DNA of 64,000 nt from Sva-07 sp963710625 (GTDB lineage Bacteria > Actinomycetota > Acidimicrobiia > Acidimicrobiales > Ilumatobacteraceae). The stretch's first letter is position 1. Every line of letters starts with the position of its first letter. The position numbers and the translations under genes were made by a program. Shown one piece after another: positions 1 to 9,647 of this stretch. The stretch lies in contig CAVQBG010000016.1 of the NCBI GenBank assembly GCA_963710625.1, positions 1-64,000 on the forward strand, written 5' to 3'. Under the pieces are notes generated by a model. It worked only from the letters and a program-made list of their open reading frames with translations, was not told where the DNA came from and searched no databases.

Positions 1-164
1 ATCGCCAGGGCTTTCTCGCGTCCCAACCGGTTTGCCTCACGGGTTGGTTGAGGGCGGGCGGCTGCCAGGGCACCGAACGGCATCTCGAGAACCAGATCGG
101 CCGCCATCTCCTGGTCCGGGGCCGGACCTGTTCGCAGCGTTCACTGGTCTAGCGTTGGGTCACA

Positions 165-701
165 ATGATGGCCATCGTGCAACGACGTCACATGGTGATC
201 GCCGTGCTGCTGGTTGTTGCCGTCGGGTGTGCTGCCGACGATGGCGCTGTGACGACCGCAACCGATTCGGTGCCTGTGACGGAGAGCAGCGTCGGATCGA
301 GCGCCCCGTCGACCGACGACGGTGGGGCAACGTCGCTTGCCCCGACGACGACCGATGCCGACCATGAAGGAAGCGACGTGCAACCACAACCCATCGAGCC
401 GTTCTACGACGTCGGCGACATCGACCTCGGTCTCCAGCCGTTCATCGACCAGGCTGCCGCCGACCTCGCGGTCAAGCTCGGCGTCGACGTCGGCGAGATC
501 ACCACACATGCGGCTGTCCTGGTTGTGTGGCCCGACGCCAGTCTCGGGTGCCCGCAACCCGACATGCAGTACGCACAGGCACAGACTGACGGTTCGATCA
601 TCGAACTCGAACTTGACGGTTCGATCTACCGATATCACACGGGCGGGGCACGTGGACCGTTCATCTGCGACCAGCCGGTCAGCAGACCACCCTCGGGGTG
701 A
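165..701 (+). CDS. Putative lipoprotein with a WPDASLGC-type domain
   Basis: This is a 178-residue predicted lipoprotein. Residues 10-21 form a short hydrophobic signal ending in the lipobox-like VAVGC, so Cys22 would be lipidated and the protein held on the outer face of the membrane. A low-complexity Thr/Ser/Asp linker follows (about 25-75). The C-terminal half carries WPDASLGCPQPDM and a later YRYHTGG, a pattern I recall from small uncharacterised secreted domains in Chloroflexi and cyanobacteria. The function is unknown. Two adjacent ATG codons could start it; the first is used, and no strong ribosome site is visible. It is convergent with the subtilase gene and shares a terminator with it. 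Confidence 0.72.
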   Translation: MMAIVQRRHMVIAVLLVVAVGCAADDGAVTTATDSVPVTESSVGSSAPSTDDGGATSLAPTTTDADHEGSDVQPQPIEPFYDVGDIDLGLQPFIDQAAADLAVKLGVDVGEITTHAAVLVVWPDASLGCPQPDMQYAQAQTDGSIIELELDGSIYRYHTGGARGPFICDQPVSRPPSG

Positions 702-758
702 GGGCCCGGCTTCGCTGGAGCCCGACACGTCCGACCCCGTCACCCGTCACCTCGGAAT

Positions 759-790
759 GGGAAGGAGCGGCCCCCCAGCCGCTCCTTCCC
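759..790. terminator. Bidirectional hairpin terminator
   Basis: A perfect 13-bp stem (arm GGGAAGGAGCGGC and its complement) closes a 6-base C-rich loop. It sits between the stops of the convergent lipoprotein and subtilase genes. There is no clear T-run on either side, so it is intrinsic-terminator-like by structure only. Confidence 0.7.
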
Positions 791-809
791 GATTCACGTC
801 ACCCGCTCG

Positions 810-3806
810 TCAGCCGGTCACCTCGACGATCGTGAGGCCGATGATCCCGCTCGCGTCACTGTGCGACACAGCGCCGACGTACTCTTCGCCACCCGTCAGG
901 CCCGACCAACTGAAGTCGATCGTTCCGGTCGTTCCGATCGTCGCGGCAGCCGGAGCGCTGTCGACCGAGAGGCTTCCGCCGCCCGGGGCCGCCGGAACGC
1001 TCCAGAAGTTGAGCGTGTACGGGAGCGGTTGGTTCGGCACCGACCAACCGTGCACGACCATCGTGTACGTGTCGTCGGCCGGCAGGACCAGTTCGATGAC
1101 CTCGTCAGTGCCGCCGTTGGTGCTGCTCGCGATGATGTTGCCGGCGGAGTCCTGGAGAAACAGGTCGATGTCGTCCGGCCCCGGGATGTCCAGCGTCCAC
1201 CGCACCAGCGCGGAGCCGCTGACCGGGAAACTGATCAGATCGACGCCCGGGCTGGCCTCGCCGGGCGTGTAGGTCTGATCCGGGTCCTGGCTGATGTCGC
1301 CGCTCTCCGGCGCGTTGGCCGAGAGTCCGTGGGGCCCTGCGGTGTAGTCACCGCTGTACCCGAACTGGACATCGAAGCTTCCGGCACCGTCGGTGCCCGA
1401 GCCCCCGACCGCTGCCGGGGCGTCGAAGAGGGCGCCCTTCACGGCGATCGGGCTGTAGGCCTCGAAGCCGGCGCCCTTCCAGGTGAGGGATCCGAAGCTC
1501 CATGCCCCGACCACACCCGTGCCATCGTTCGTGATCGTCACCTCGTAGGAGGCGATCTCGCCCGGCGCAAGGGTGATCGTGCTCGGTGTGACGGTCAGGT
1601 CGTACCCGTCAGGCGCGTCGACCTCGACCTTCCACTTCACCGTTGTCGTCGCGACGCTGGTGACGGTGCGGACGACGGTCTGCGAACCGGCGAGTTCGCC
1701 GATGCCGATCGATGCCAGGTTGAGGTCGCTCGCATCGGTCGGGATCCCGATCGACTCCAAGGCCGTGCACGTCGAGGGATTCAGCGCCGCGGGGTCGGCG
1801 TCGCAGAGGAATCCGAGGTACTCGAGGAACCCGGCCTCGTAGACGAGACCCGGATCGAACATCGAGCCCTTGGCAGTGACCTTGCCCGGATCGACGTGAC
1901 CGGCGCCCATGTCGAACGGATCGGCAGCGCTGACCCGGTCGTTGTCGCGGACCTTCTGATCGGCGGTCGTCATCATTGCCGATTTGGCCATCGCCGCGGT
2001 CCAGTCCGGATGCACCTGCTTGAGCAGTGCGAACAGGCCGGCCACATGAGGGCTCGACATCGACGTCCCGGCGATCGCCTGGAAGAGTTCGCCCGGAACT
2101 GTTCCGGGATCGGGGAACGGTGAGTTGCCTGCGAGAATCTGCAGACCGGGAGCGGTGACGTCCGGCTTGATGAGGTCCTCGGCAACCGGATCCGGCCCTC
2201 GCGACGAGAAGATCGTCATCGTGGGAGCGTGCTTCCACTTCGTGGTGTTGCCGGTCGTGATCTCTGCCTTGGGGTTCGACGACGAGGCGATGTAGGCCTT
2301 GACCGCGAGGCCTTGGTCGAGATCGACGTGCACCGACGGCACCCAGTGGGTATCGGTGAACAGATTGTCGTCGTTGGTGTTGTTGTACAGGACCATCCCC
2401 GCGCCACCGGCCTGGAAGACAGCGAGGCTCTTCTCCGCTCGACCGATCGCGCCACGGCGACAGAGCACGATCTTGCCGCTGACCACGCCTGGATCGAGGG
2501 TGCCCGGAATGCACAGATCGCCGCCGGCGAACTCGGCGTCGACGAGCGGCAGTTTGCCGACCGTTCCAGGAGTGATCGAGGCGCCGCTGACCTTGCCACC
2601 CTTGTCGAGCTTCACCTCGCCCTCGAAGAACCGGTCGAACGTGCTCGCACCAACGGTGGTCAGCCACGGCACCGAAGCCGGGCCGCCGATCGTTGCCGCG
2701 CCGGAGCCGCTGTTGCCGGCAGAGGTCGCCACCATTACTCCTGCGTCCGCTGCGAACAGGAACGCGATGTCGTCGGCGCCGGAAAGGCTTGCACCGCCAC
2801 CGACCGAATAGTTGATCACGTCGACACCGTCGGCGACCGCCTGGTCGATCGAGGCGGCAAGGTCGGAGCCGAATCCGCCGAGGTTGCCGAGCCCCTTGTA
2901 CGCGATGATCTGCGCGCGCGGTGCGATGCCCGACACGGTGCCGAGCGGGATGCCGTAGATCGATGCCGCGACACCAGCGTTGCCGGCGGCGGTCGAAGCG
3001 GTGTGCGTACCGTGGCCGTCGTCGTCACGCGCCGAGTCGAACTCGTCCGTATCGGCACCGATCAACGTTCGATAGGTGTCCATCGTCTGACGGGCACCGA
3101 TCAACTTGTTGTTGCACGTGAACGGTGCGTCGTTCGGATTGTGGGCGGTGTTGCCGAAGTCGCACACCGGATAATTGCTGTCGCTGAGCGGGGGGATCGA
3201 CGGCGCCGGATAACTGCCGTCGTCCGCGAGGCTCGGATGCTCGGGCCAGATGCCGCTGTCGATGACGCCGACGACGACACCTTCACCCGTGACGCCGCTG
3301 GCCCAGGCTCCCCCCGGCCCGGTGAGGCCGAGGAACTTGCCGGCGTCCTGCGCCTGCGCCGCGGAACCGGAGCTCGGATTGCTTCTCTGGAGTTGACGCA
3401 GTTCGTCGGGGAGGACGAGCTTGACGCCCTGAGTTCCGGCCAGCGCGATCGCCTCGTCGTGAGTCAGGATCGCGGAGAAGCCGTTGAGCGCATTGGTGAA
3501 GTCCTGCACCTTGTCGCCCTCGTCGGCGCCGGATTCCTCGAGCACCACGTCGTGGCTCTCGACGATCTCGGCTTCTTCGGCCTGGGCTGGGGGCGTGTTC
3601 AGGTCCTCGGGCTCGAACTCGGCGATCAACGGGTCTGCTTCCATCACCACGATGTAGCTGCCCGTCGTGCTCTCGACGACCGTCTTCTCACCTCCAGGAA
3701 CACCGGGTTCGACGTCGGTCTGTTTCGCCTCCGTCAAACCGGGAGTGACCAACAGGGTGGCCGCAAGTGCGACCGCAGCGATGAATGCTGTCCGTGTTCG
3801 AGACAT
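810..3806 (-). CDS. Secreted subtilisin-like serine protease (S8 family)
   Basis: This is a 998-residue exported protease. A signal peptide (about 1-27) is followed by an I9-type propeptide (about 48-135). The S8 catalytic domain has Asp183 in VIDSGIW, His265 in DGHGTHTA and Ser582 in GTSMSSPHVAG. A protease-associated (PA) domain is inserted between His and Ser (about 415-510), as in large plant and actinobacterial subtilases. The C-terminal part holds an Fn3-like region and a pre-peptidase C-terminal domain (about 890-970). The ATG chosen is preceded by AGAGG and begins the signal peptide; the open frame extends 78 codons further upstream but that stretch looks non-coding. Likely role: extracellular proteolysis for nutrition. 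Confidence 0.93.
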   Translation of the reverse strand: MSRTRTAFIAAVALAATLLVTPGLTEAKQTDVEPGVPGGEKTVVESTTGSYIVVMEADPLIAEFEPEDLNTPPAQAEEAEIVESHDVVLEESGADEGDKVQDFTNALNGFSAILTHDEAIALAGTQGVKLVLPDELRQLQRSNPSSGSAAQAQDAGKFLGLTGPGGAWASGVTGEGVVVGVIDSGIWPEHPSLADDGSYPAPSIPPLSDSNYPVCDFGNTAHNPNDAPFTCNNKLIGARQTMDTYRTLIGADTDEFDSARDDDGHGTHTASTAAGNAGVAASIYGIPLGTVSGIAPRAQIIAYKGLGNLGGFGSDLAASIDQAVADGVDVINYSVGGGASLSGADDIAFLFAADAGVMVATSAGNSGSGAATIGGPASVPWLTTVGASTFDRFFEGEVKLDKGGKVSGASITPGTVGKLPLVDAEFAGGDLCIPGTLDPGVVSGKIVLCRRGAIGRAEKSLAVFQAGGAGMVLYNNTNDDNLFTDTHWVPSVHVDLDQGLAVKAYIASSSNPKAEITTGNTTKWKHAPTMTIFSSRGPDPVAEDLIKPDVTAPGLQILAGNSPFPDPGTVPGELFQAIAGTSMSSPHVAGLFALLKQVHPDWTAAMAKSAMMTTADQKVRDNDRVSAADPFDMGAGHVDPGKVTAKGSMFDPGLVYEAGFLEYLGFLCDADPAALNPSTCTALESIGIPTDASDLNLASIGIGELAGSQTVVRTVTSVATTTVKWKVEVDAPDGYDLTVTPSTITLAPGEIASYEVTITNDGTGVVGAWSFGSLTWKGAGFEAYSPIAVKGALFDAPAAVGGSGTDGAGSFDVQFGYSGDYTAGPHGLSANAPESGDISQDPDQTYTPGEASPGVDLISFPVSGSALVRWTLDIPGPDDIDLFLQDSAGNIIASSTNGGTDEVIELVLPADDTYTMVVHGWSVPNQPLPYTLNFWSVPAAPGGGSLSVDSAPAAATIGTTGTIDFSWSGLTGGEEYVGAVSHSDASGIIGLTIVEVTG

Positions 3807-4097
3807 GTGTCGAACCTCTCTGCTCTCTGACGCGATTGGAGTGCTCACGAGGCACCGGAGAGCGAGGCTGAAGGGCCCGGACCCCCCAGTCCGTAGCGCG
3901 CGGCGTGACCGTATCACGATGCCGAACACCTCGATGACAAGCCTGGTGAGGACGCCGGACGCCGGCCATCGCAGATCGTCGCGAGGAAGCTGCGGGCGCT
4001 CAGGTCGGTCCTCGCGGTGGCCGCCGAACCACCACATCACCCTCGCTCGACGTCGCGGCTACGCACCGTGCCGATGTGTCACCGTGCTGATGTGGCG

Positions 4098-4409
4098 TCA
4101 GTCGAAGCGCTGCACCCGTTGGCGGTGGTTCGTGTGGTTGTCGCCGTCGATACCCGACTTCTTGGTGCCCTTGATCTCGTCGACCTTGGCGTCGTTGCCG
4201 GTGACCGCTTGCGCCTCGACGCGTGTCTCGCGCTCGAAGGCGTGTGACTGATGAGTGTTTCGGTAGTACCGCCACGACAAGAAGTAGACCCCGCCGGCGC
4301 CCGCGGGCCCGAGGAGGAGCAGCCAGGCGGGGCCGCCATCGTCCTCGGCCGCGACGAGCGCTGCCGATGCCACCGCTGGGGCCAGCTCGGCCAACATCAT
4401 CGCGATCAT
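4098..4409 (-). CDS. Small membrane protein of the SPFH/zinc-ribbon operon
   Basis: This 103-residue protein has one or two hydrophobic segments (about 3-20 and 29-45) and a charged tail (ETRVEAQAVTGNDAKVDEIKG). I do not recognise the family. Its ATG overlaps the stop of the upstream zinc-ribbon gene by four bases (ATGA), so the two are translationally coupled. It is the last gene of a three-gene unit on this strand. By analogy with the Bacillus YdjG/YdjH/YdjI system, where membrane partners anchor an SPFH protein, it may be a membrane partner; this is inference. Confidence 0.72.
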   Translation of the reverse strand: MIAMMLAELAPAVASAALVAAEDDGGPAWLLLLGPAGAGGVYFLSWRYYRNTHQSHAFERETRVEAQAVTGNDAKVDEIKGTKKSGIDGDNHTNHRQRVQRFD

Positions 4410-5677
4410 CCGGCTGCCACCAGAATCGCAATCGCGATGACCTCGATGACCCCGCCGACGGCTGCAGCCGCCGCGAGCAGCCTCGGGTGCGACACCGGCA
4501 CGCTGCCCATGACCTCACCGGTTCGGCCGTTGACGGCGATGTAGTGCACCATGCCCTTGCCGCCCGACTCGTGGTAGTGGGAGTACAGCCAGACCGGCAG
4601 ATACATCGCCACCCAGCGCGTGCCGTGGATGTCGATCTTCTCGCGTTCCCAACGCACACCGCGGTCGTAGCGATCGACACTCGACTGGACCTGCGACCGC
4701 GCGATCGACAGCAACTGGTTCTCGACCACCGGTACGAGGTGGTCGACGTCCTGGTCACGTTTCTCCGAGGTGAACCCCGTGAGGTAGCTGGCGTTCCACT
4801 TCACCGCGTTCTCGGTGTCGAAGGGCAGGATCGTGTTGATGATGTTGTTGGTGTTGACCGAGGAGTTCATGTTCGCCCGGTCGGCCGACGACTCGATCGT
4901 CAGGTCGTCGACCGTGAAGTCGACGTGGCGGTGCACCTGGTACACATCGGCGTCGTAGAAGGTCTCCTTGTCGTCGCCGGAGCCTTTCGTGTACTTCCGC
5001 GTCTCGATCTCGCCGCGGCCGGCGACGTCGGCACTCGCGTTGCTGTCGACCACCATGTACGGCATGTAGACGCCGACGATGTTGTCGGGCTTGAACTCAC
5101 GCAGGAACCCTCGATCGGCGAACAGGCGGCGCTTGCCGGCGAACGCATCGATTCTCGCGACCGCATCGTCGTGCGTGATCTTGAACGGCAGCACCGCGTC
5201 GGGCACCGCTCCGTTGGGCACCTGCTCGTTGATCGTGAGCACGTGCCGACACCAGTGGCAGCGGGCGCCCATCTGCTCCTCGGTGTTGACGACGACCTCG
5301 GCGCCGCAGCCGGCGCACTTCATCGTGACCAGCGTGTCGACGCCGGTGTCGATGTCGGCGGCACCCGAACCGATCGTCCTGCCGCGTAGCTCGGTGAGGC
5401 CACCGTCGGGGATCGTCTCGTCGATTCGAGCCTCCGACCACTCGTGCCGGCAGAACAGGCAGATGAGCATGCCCGCGGACGGGCGGAGCTGGATCTCGGT
5501 GGCACCGCACTGGGGGCAGCGGTTGACGCCGTCGTCCAGCCGTTCGTTCCGGGTGTCGATGGTCGGCTCCGCCGGCGGATCCAATGGGGTGTCGATGGTT
5601 GGCTCGGCCTGCGGATCCAGCGGGGTGTCGATGGAAGGTGGTCGGGCGCCATCACCCGGAGGCGGCAGGCTCGTCAT
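4406..5677 (-). CDS. TFIIB-type double zinc-ribbon membrane protein
   Basis: This 423-residue protein begins with a proline-rich linker containing a repeated PxIDTPLDP unit (about 13-42). It then carries two zinc ribbons: CPQC...CLFC, and CAGC...CHWC about 70 residues later. The middle is a long soluble domain, and the C-terminal 25 residues are a hydrophobic segment. The layout matches the proteins annotated as TFIIB-type zinc-ribbon-containing, related to Bacillus YdjG, which act with SPFH proteins at the membrane. It lies 37 bases downstream of the SPFH gene and overlaps the next gene by 4 bases. The role is probably scaffold or envelope stress; no enzyme motif is visible. Confidence 0.8.
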   Translation of the reverse strand: MTSLPPPGDGARPPSIDTPLDPQAEPTIDTPLDPPAEPTIDTRNERLDDGVNRCPQCGATEIQLRPSAGMLICLFCRHEWSEARIDETIPDGGLTELRGRTIGSGAADIDTGVDTLVTMKCAGCGAEVVVNTEEQMGARCHWCRHVLTINEQVPNGAVPDAVLPFKITHDDAVARIDAFAGKRRLFADRGFLREFKPDNIVGVYMPYMVVDSNASADVAGRGEIETRKYTKGSGDDKETFYDADVYQVHRHVDFTVDDLTIESSADRANMNSSVNTNNIINTILPFDTENAVKWNASYLTGFTSEKRDQDVDHLVPVVENQLLSIARSQVQSSVDRYDRGVRWEREKIDIHGTRWVAMYLPVWLYSHYHESGGKGMVHYIAVNGRTGEVMGSVPVSHPRLLAAAAAVGGVIEVIAIAILVAAG

Positions 5678-5714
5678 GTCGGCTTCCGTTTGCTCAGCTT
5701 CCGCGCGAGCGGAC

Positions 5715-6938
5715 TCAGAGTCCGAGCACCTTGTTCTTGGCCGCGTCGTAGTCCTCTTGCGTGATCAGACCTGCGTCGAGCATCTCCTTGAACTTCGTCA
5801 GCTGGGCCATCGGATCCTCGGCTGCGGGTGCGGCCGGTGCTGTGGGCGCGGGCGGGCGTGCCGCGGCGGCAGCTGCGGGCGGGGGTGGCGGCGTGCTCTG
5901 GGCACCGATCCCCGGCACCGGCTGTTGCAGCCCACCGAGACCGGTTGCCCCCGAAGCGATACCGAGTCCGACCAGACCGGCAGCGCCGGTGTTCTCGCCC
6001 GCGGATTCGAAACCCGCAGCGACCGACGCCTGCAGGTTCGAGTTGCCCCGAGCTCCCGACAGTGCATCGGCGCGCTGCACGTTGCGGAGCAGTTCGCGGG
6101 TCGTCTCGTCGTACTCGATCGAGATGATCGCGGTGGCCACGATCTCCAGGCCGCGCCCCGTGCTCCACTGGTAGTTCTGCTCGACCGCCGCCGACAGGCT
6201 CTGGGCGAAACCGATCGAGTCCTGCTGGATCTTGGTGATGCGGTTGCCCTTCGACGGATCGTTGGTGTACATCGAGAACGCCGGGGCGAGCGAGCCGACG
6301 ACCTCGTTGAACAGCTGTGATGCGGCGTCGTTGTCGAGATCGGTGAAGTCGAACACCTTGCCCGGCTCGAGGTACGTCGCCGGCACCCATGCCTTGACGA
6401 ACAGGATCGGGTCGGTGATCTTGAGCGTGTAGGTGCCGCGGGTGACGGCACCCACCTGGGCGTTCATGTAGGCGTCGTCCCAGTAGATCTCCGACTGGGT
6501 GCCGAAGCGGTTGTTCGGCAACTCCTTCAGCGTCACGAAGTAGGCGCGCTGTTGGGTGCCGGGTTGGCCGCCGAACTTGAAGCGCTCCCACGACGTCGTG
6601 ATCAGCGGGCTCACGATGCCGTTGCCCGCGAAGATCGACTGCGAGTTCTGGTCCTCGCTGTTCCACTCGTAGGCGCCGGCCTCGGCGGCGAAGCCGGTGA
6701 TCGCGCCCTGCTCCATCAGCACCAGGCCGTACCCCTCGGGCACGACGATGCGGCTGCCGTTGGTGATGATGTTGTCCGACCCCTTGGTGTTCGAACCGCG
6801 GCCCGCGTTCTGCTCCTGCTTCACCGCTGCGAACAGTGCTGCCGTCGGCGCCAGGCCGTCCGGCACCGTGAAGAAGTCCTTCCACTGGTCGGCCAACGTT
6901 CCGCCGATCGCGCCAACTGCCGCCTGAATGAGCCCCAT
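5715..6938 (-). CDS. SPFH-domain protein with C-terminal SHOCT motif (YdjI-like)
   Basis: This is 407 residues. The N-terminal two-thirds match the virion-core-protein-like SPFH family (Bacillus YdjI): it opens MGLIQAAVGAIGGTLADQWK and continues with a GYGLVLMEQGAI segment. A Pro/Ala-rich linker follows (about 330-375). The end is a SHOCT-type motif (FKEMLDAGLITQEDYDAAKNK), which often marks oligomeric membrane-associated proteins. SPFH proteins build membrane scaffolds; YdjI helps localise the stress protein PspA. No pspA-like gene is present here. The start follows GAGGGGAA at 9 bases. It is first in a three-gene unit with the zinc-ribbon and small membrane proteins. Confidence 0.85.
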   Translation of the reverse strand: MGLIQAAVGAIGGTLADQWKDFFTVPDGLAPTAALFAAVKQEQNAGRGSNTKGSDNIITNGSRIVVPEGYGLVLMEQGAITGFAAEAGAYEWNSEDQNSQSIFAGNGIVSPLITTSWERFKFGGQPGTQQRAYFVTLKELPNNRFGTQSEIYWDDAYMNAQVGAVTRGTYTLKITDPILFVKAWVPATYLEPGKVFDFTDLDNDAASQLFNEVVGSLAPAFSMYTNDPSKGNRITKIQQDSIGFAQSLSAAVEQNYQWSTGRGLEIVATAIISIEYDETTRELLRNVQRADALSGARGNSNLQASVAAGFESAGENTGAAGLVGLGIASGATGLGGLQQPVPGIGAQSTPPPPPAAAAAARPPAPTAPAAPAAEDPMAQLTKFKEMLDAGLITQEDYDAAKNKVLGL

Positions 6939-7105
6939 GTGTCGGATTCCCCTCTGCTTCGCCCGGTGGTGAGCTTGCCAGTGTAATGACGTGTGGCGAC
7001 CCCTTTGCGATGTGACAAGCGATCAGCGTCGAGCACGACGAACGCCGGACACGTGCGTGCCTCGAGTGCCTGTTGCACACATGGCCTACGTCCCAGCGCG
7101 GTGAC

Positions 7106-8983
7106 TCACGCGGTCGTCGGATCGGACCGGTCGCGGTCGTCGGCCTGCGCGTCGTCGTCCCACTCGACCACGTATTCCGTTTCGGCGTCGTCGGCGTCGG
7201 TCGGTCCGGGCTCGTCAGGAGGCGACTCGTCGGTAACCGTCGGTGCGCCTCGGTTGTTCCCGTTGCCCTTCAGGCCGGTGTCGCGCCGGGCAGCCCGCAC
7301 GCACTGCGAGATGCTGTGCCAGAACCGGTCGGGGCCCACCACGTCGACGAAGCCCGAGCGCTGGAGCACGCTGTACACGCCGTGGAGGACCCTGGCGAGA
7401 TAGAGGCTGACCTCGCGCTTGCGCAGCTTCTCCGCCAGGTTCAGGAGGACGTCGGCGCTGGTCGTGTCGAGCTGCGTCGTCGCCTCGAGATCGAGAACGA
7501 GTGCTCGCGTGCCGGGCCGGGCGTCGACTTCGGCGAGCAAGCGGTCGGCGAACGCGGTGGCGTTCGCCCAGAACAGTGGTGCATCGAGACGCACCACGAC
7601 GACGCCGTCCACCGGGCGGCGGTCGGGGTGGCGATCCAATCGGCCCCAGGCCGCCTTCTCGCCGTCGATCTTGCCGAGCACGTCCAGCCGCGGTCTCGAC
7701 GATCGGTAGACGATCGCCAGCAGTGACACCGCGATGGCGATGCCGAGCCCGGGCAGCGGCCCGAACAACACGACCGCGCCCACACCGACCGCGGCCGCGA
7801 CGAAATCGGCGCGGCGGACTCGGCGATACCGGAGCAGGGCCGCGACATCGATCAGTCCCCAGACCGCGGCGACGACGATCGCGCTGAGCACCGCTTGTGG
7901 CAGATCGGTGAACACCCACGTGAACGCGACGAGCACGATCGTGGTGAGGGCGGCCGCCGTCAGACCGGTGATCTGGCTCCCGCTCCCGGCCTGGTCCGCG
8001 GTGGCCGTCTTCGACAGGCTCCCGGCCACGGCGAGCCCACCGGAGAGCCCGGCGGCCACGTTGGCGGCACCCATCCCCACGAGCTCACGGTCCGTGTCGA
8101 CTCGGTACCCCCCGCGAGTGGCGAAGAGCCGACTGGCGGCGAGGCCTTCGGCGAGGGCGACGAGGCCCAGCGACATCCCGCCGACCAGGACAGGGCCGAC
8201 GTCGTCACGCGGGATGAACGGCAAGCTGAGCGCAGGGAGCCCCGAGGGGACCTCGCCGATCATGGCGACACCCTCGGCCTCGAGATCGAACGCGACGGAG
8301 ACCACGACCCCCAGCACGAGTGTCACGAGGCCCCAGGGCACGCGCGGCGCGATGCGTTGACCGCCGAACAGGAGGACAAGCGCCACGCCCCCGATCACCG
8401 CTGTGTTCATCTGGGTCTCGTCGAGGTTCTCGATGGTGCGCACGAACACCTCGATCAGGTCACCCGACGGCTTCGGAATGCCGAGCAGCGTCGGGAGTTC
8501 GCCGATGATGATCGTCAACGTCAGGCCGAGGACGAAACCGGTCACGATCGGCTTCGACAGGAACTCGGCCAGCCACGAGATCCGCAACATGCCGGCGATG
8601 GCGAGCACGAGTCCTGCGGCGATGGCGAGCGCCGACGTGATCGCCACAGCGTCCTGGGGGTTGTCCCGCGAGATGTCGGCGACCAGCGAACCGGACACGA
8701 TCGCAACTGTCGAGGCGGGGCCCACGATCAACTGTGGTGACGACCCCAGCACACCGTACGCGAGCAGGGCGAGCGGCACCGCGTACAACCCGACCTGCAC
8801 CGGGACTCCGGCGATGGTCGCGTAGCCGAGCGACTGCGGGACCAGCAACGCCGCGACGATGGCACCGGCGAGCAGATCGCGGCGCAGCCTGCTGCGCTGG
8901 TACCTCGGGAGCCAATGGAACATGGGCACCCACGTGGTGACCCGCGCCCACCGATCCGACGTGGTCGTCTCTGCTCCACTCAC
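7106..8983 (-). CDS. SulP-family anion transporter with STAS domain
   Basis: This 625-residue inner-membrane protein has about 10-12 hydrophobic segments from residue 30 to 430. It includes the SulP N-terminal signature around LLAGAIVAALLVPQSLGYA. A cytoplasmic STAS domain follows (about 455-575) with the typical LDLEATTQLDTTSADVL segment, then an acidic tail. SulP proteins move sulfate, bicarbonate or other anions; the substrate cannot be told from sequence. It starts at GTG with only a weak ribosome site. Upstream is a long non-coding stretch; the next gene downstream on this strand is the SPFH gene, 167 bases away. Confidence 0.92.
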   Translation of the reverse strand: MSGAETTTSDRWARVTTWVPMFHWLPRYQRSRLRRDLLAGAIVAALLVPQSLGYATIAGVPVQVGLYAVPLALLAYGVLGSSPQLIVGPASTVAIVSGSLVADISRDNPQDAVAITSALAIAAGLVLAIAGMLRISWLAEFLSKPIVTGFVLGLTLTIIIGELPTLLGIPKPSGDLIEVFVRTIENLDETQMNTAVIGGVALVLLFGGQRIAPRVPWGLVTLVLGVVVSVAFDLEAEGVAMIGEVPSGLPALSLPFIPRDDVGPVLVGGMSLGLVALAEGLAASRLFATRGGYRVDTDRELVGMGAANVAAGLSGGLAVAGSLSKTATADQAGSGSQITGLTAAALTTIVLVAFTWVFTDLPQAVLSAIVVAAVWGLIDVAALLRYRRVRRADFVAAAVGVGAVVLFGPLPGLGIAIAVSLLAIVYRSSRPRLDVLGKIDGEKAAWGRLDRHPDRRPVDGVVVVRLDAPLFWANATAFADRLLAEVDARPGTRALVLDLEATTQLDTTSADVLLNLAEKLRKREVSLYLARVLHGVYSVLQRSGFVDVVGPDRFWHSISQCVRAARRDTGLKGNGNNRGAPTVTDESPPDEPGPTDADDAETEYVVEWDDDAQADDRDRSDPTTA

Positions 8984-9555
8984 CGGTCCAGCGAACCTCC
9001 CCGGGCGAACTCTATGCGATCACCTTCAGAGGCGGCAGCAGCAATGCACCGCGATGGCGCGCTGATGTCGCGGGTCGAGGGAGAACGGTGGTGTGGTGGC
9101 TGGCGCACCGTGAGCACGAGCTGCCGCCGGCCGGACGAGATGCGGTGATGCCGTGATGAGCAACGCCGTGGGGACGCCAAGTCGCGTCGAGGGGAACACC
9201 GGTGGGGCCGGACGTCGCCGAAGAGCGTTCTCAGCTCGGGCCAGGATCCGAGATCGTGAGCAGGATGACGTCGTCGGCTCGACGTGCCCGCGGTTGATCG
9301 CCGGAGCTGGTGAACAGGCGCAGGCCTCGTCGGATCCTGCCGGCGATTGCCTGACGGTCTCGGTGGCGTTGCCCGTCCCGACGCTCACAACCGGCCCAGC
9401 TGCCTCGGTCGTCGGCTCCGCCGACGCCCGCAACGTCTCGGGAACGAACCTCCCATGATCAAGCCCCGGATGTTGGCCGGGCGGTTCAGCGGCGCCGGTT
9501 TGCCGGGCACGAGCGTTCGGAGTGTCAGCGGCGATCACCGGCCAACCGGTCATGC
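8984..9555. other. Gene-free stretch upstream of the SulP gene
   Basis: These 572 bases hold no convincing coding frame: the open frames present have poor third-position GC bias and no recognisable protein pattern. They end at the first 38-bp palindromic repeat and are probably decayed sequence plus the SulP promoter. Confidence 0.5.
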
Positions 9556-9635
9556 GATGAGCGAGTCCCCCGCATGTGGTGGATTCGCTCATCGGTGTGC
9601 CGGGATCTAGTGGCGGGCGTCGAGCGGATGAGCCA
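9556..9635. repeat. 38-bp palindromic repeat (family 1) plus partial second copy
   Basis: A 38-bp imperfect palindrome occupies 9556-9593, with ends GATGAGCGA and TCGCTCATC and a GCATGTGG centre. A 33-base spacer containing CGGGATCTAG follows, and then the first nine bases of a second palindrome (GATGAGCCA at 9627) before similarity is lost. The full 71-base arrangement recurs at 15796-15904, and a single unit recurs at 62009-62046. It is REP/BIME-like: both strands would read as MSES...GLAHR. Confidence 0.85.
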
Positions 9636-9647
9636 GGTCGACAGACG

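Noticed and set aside
9026..9592. A 188-residue minus-strand protein beginning MSESTTCGGLAHR
   Set aside because: Its start lies in the palindromic repeat and the rest has no protein pattern; the same peptide start appears at every repeat copy.
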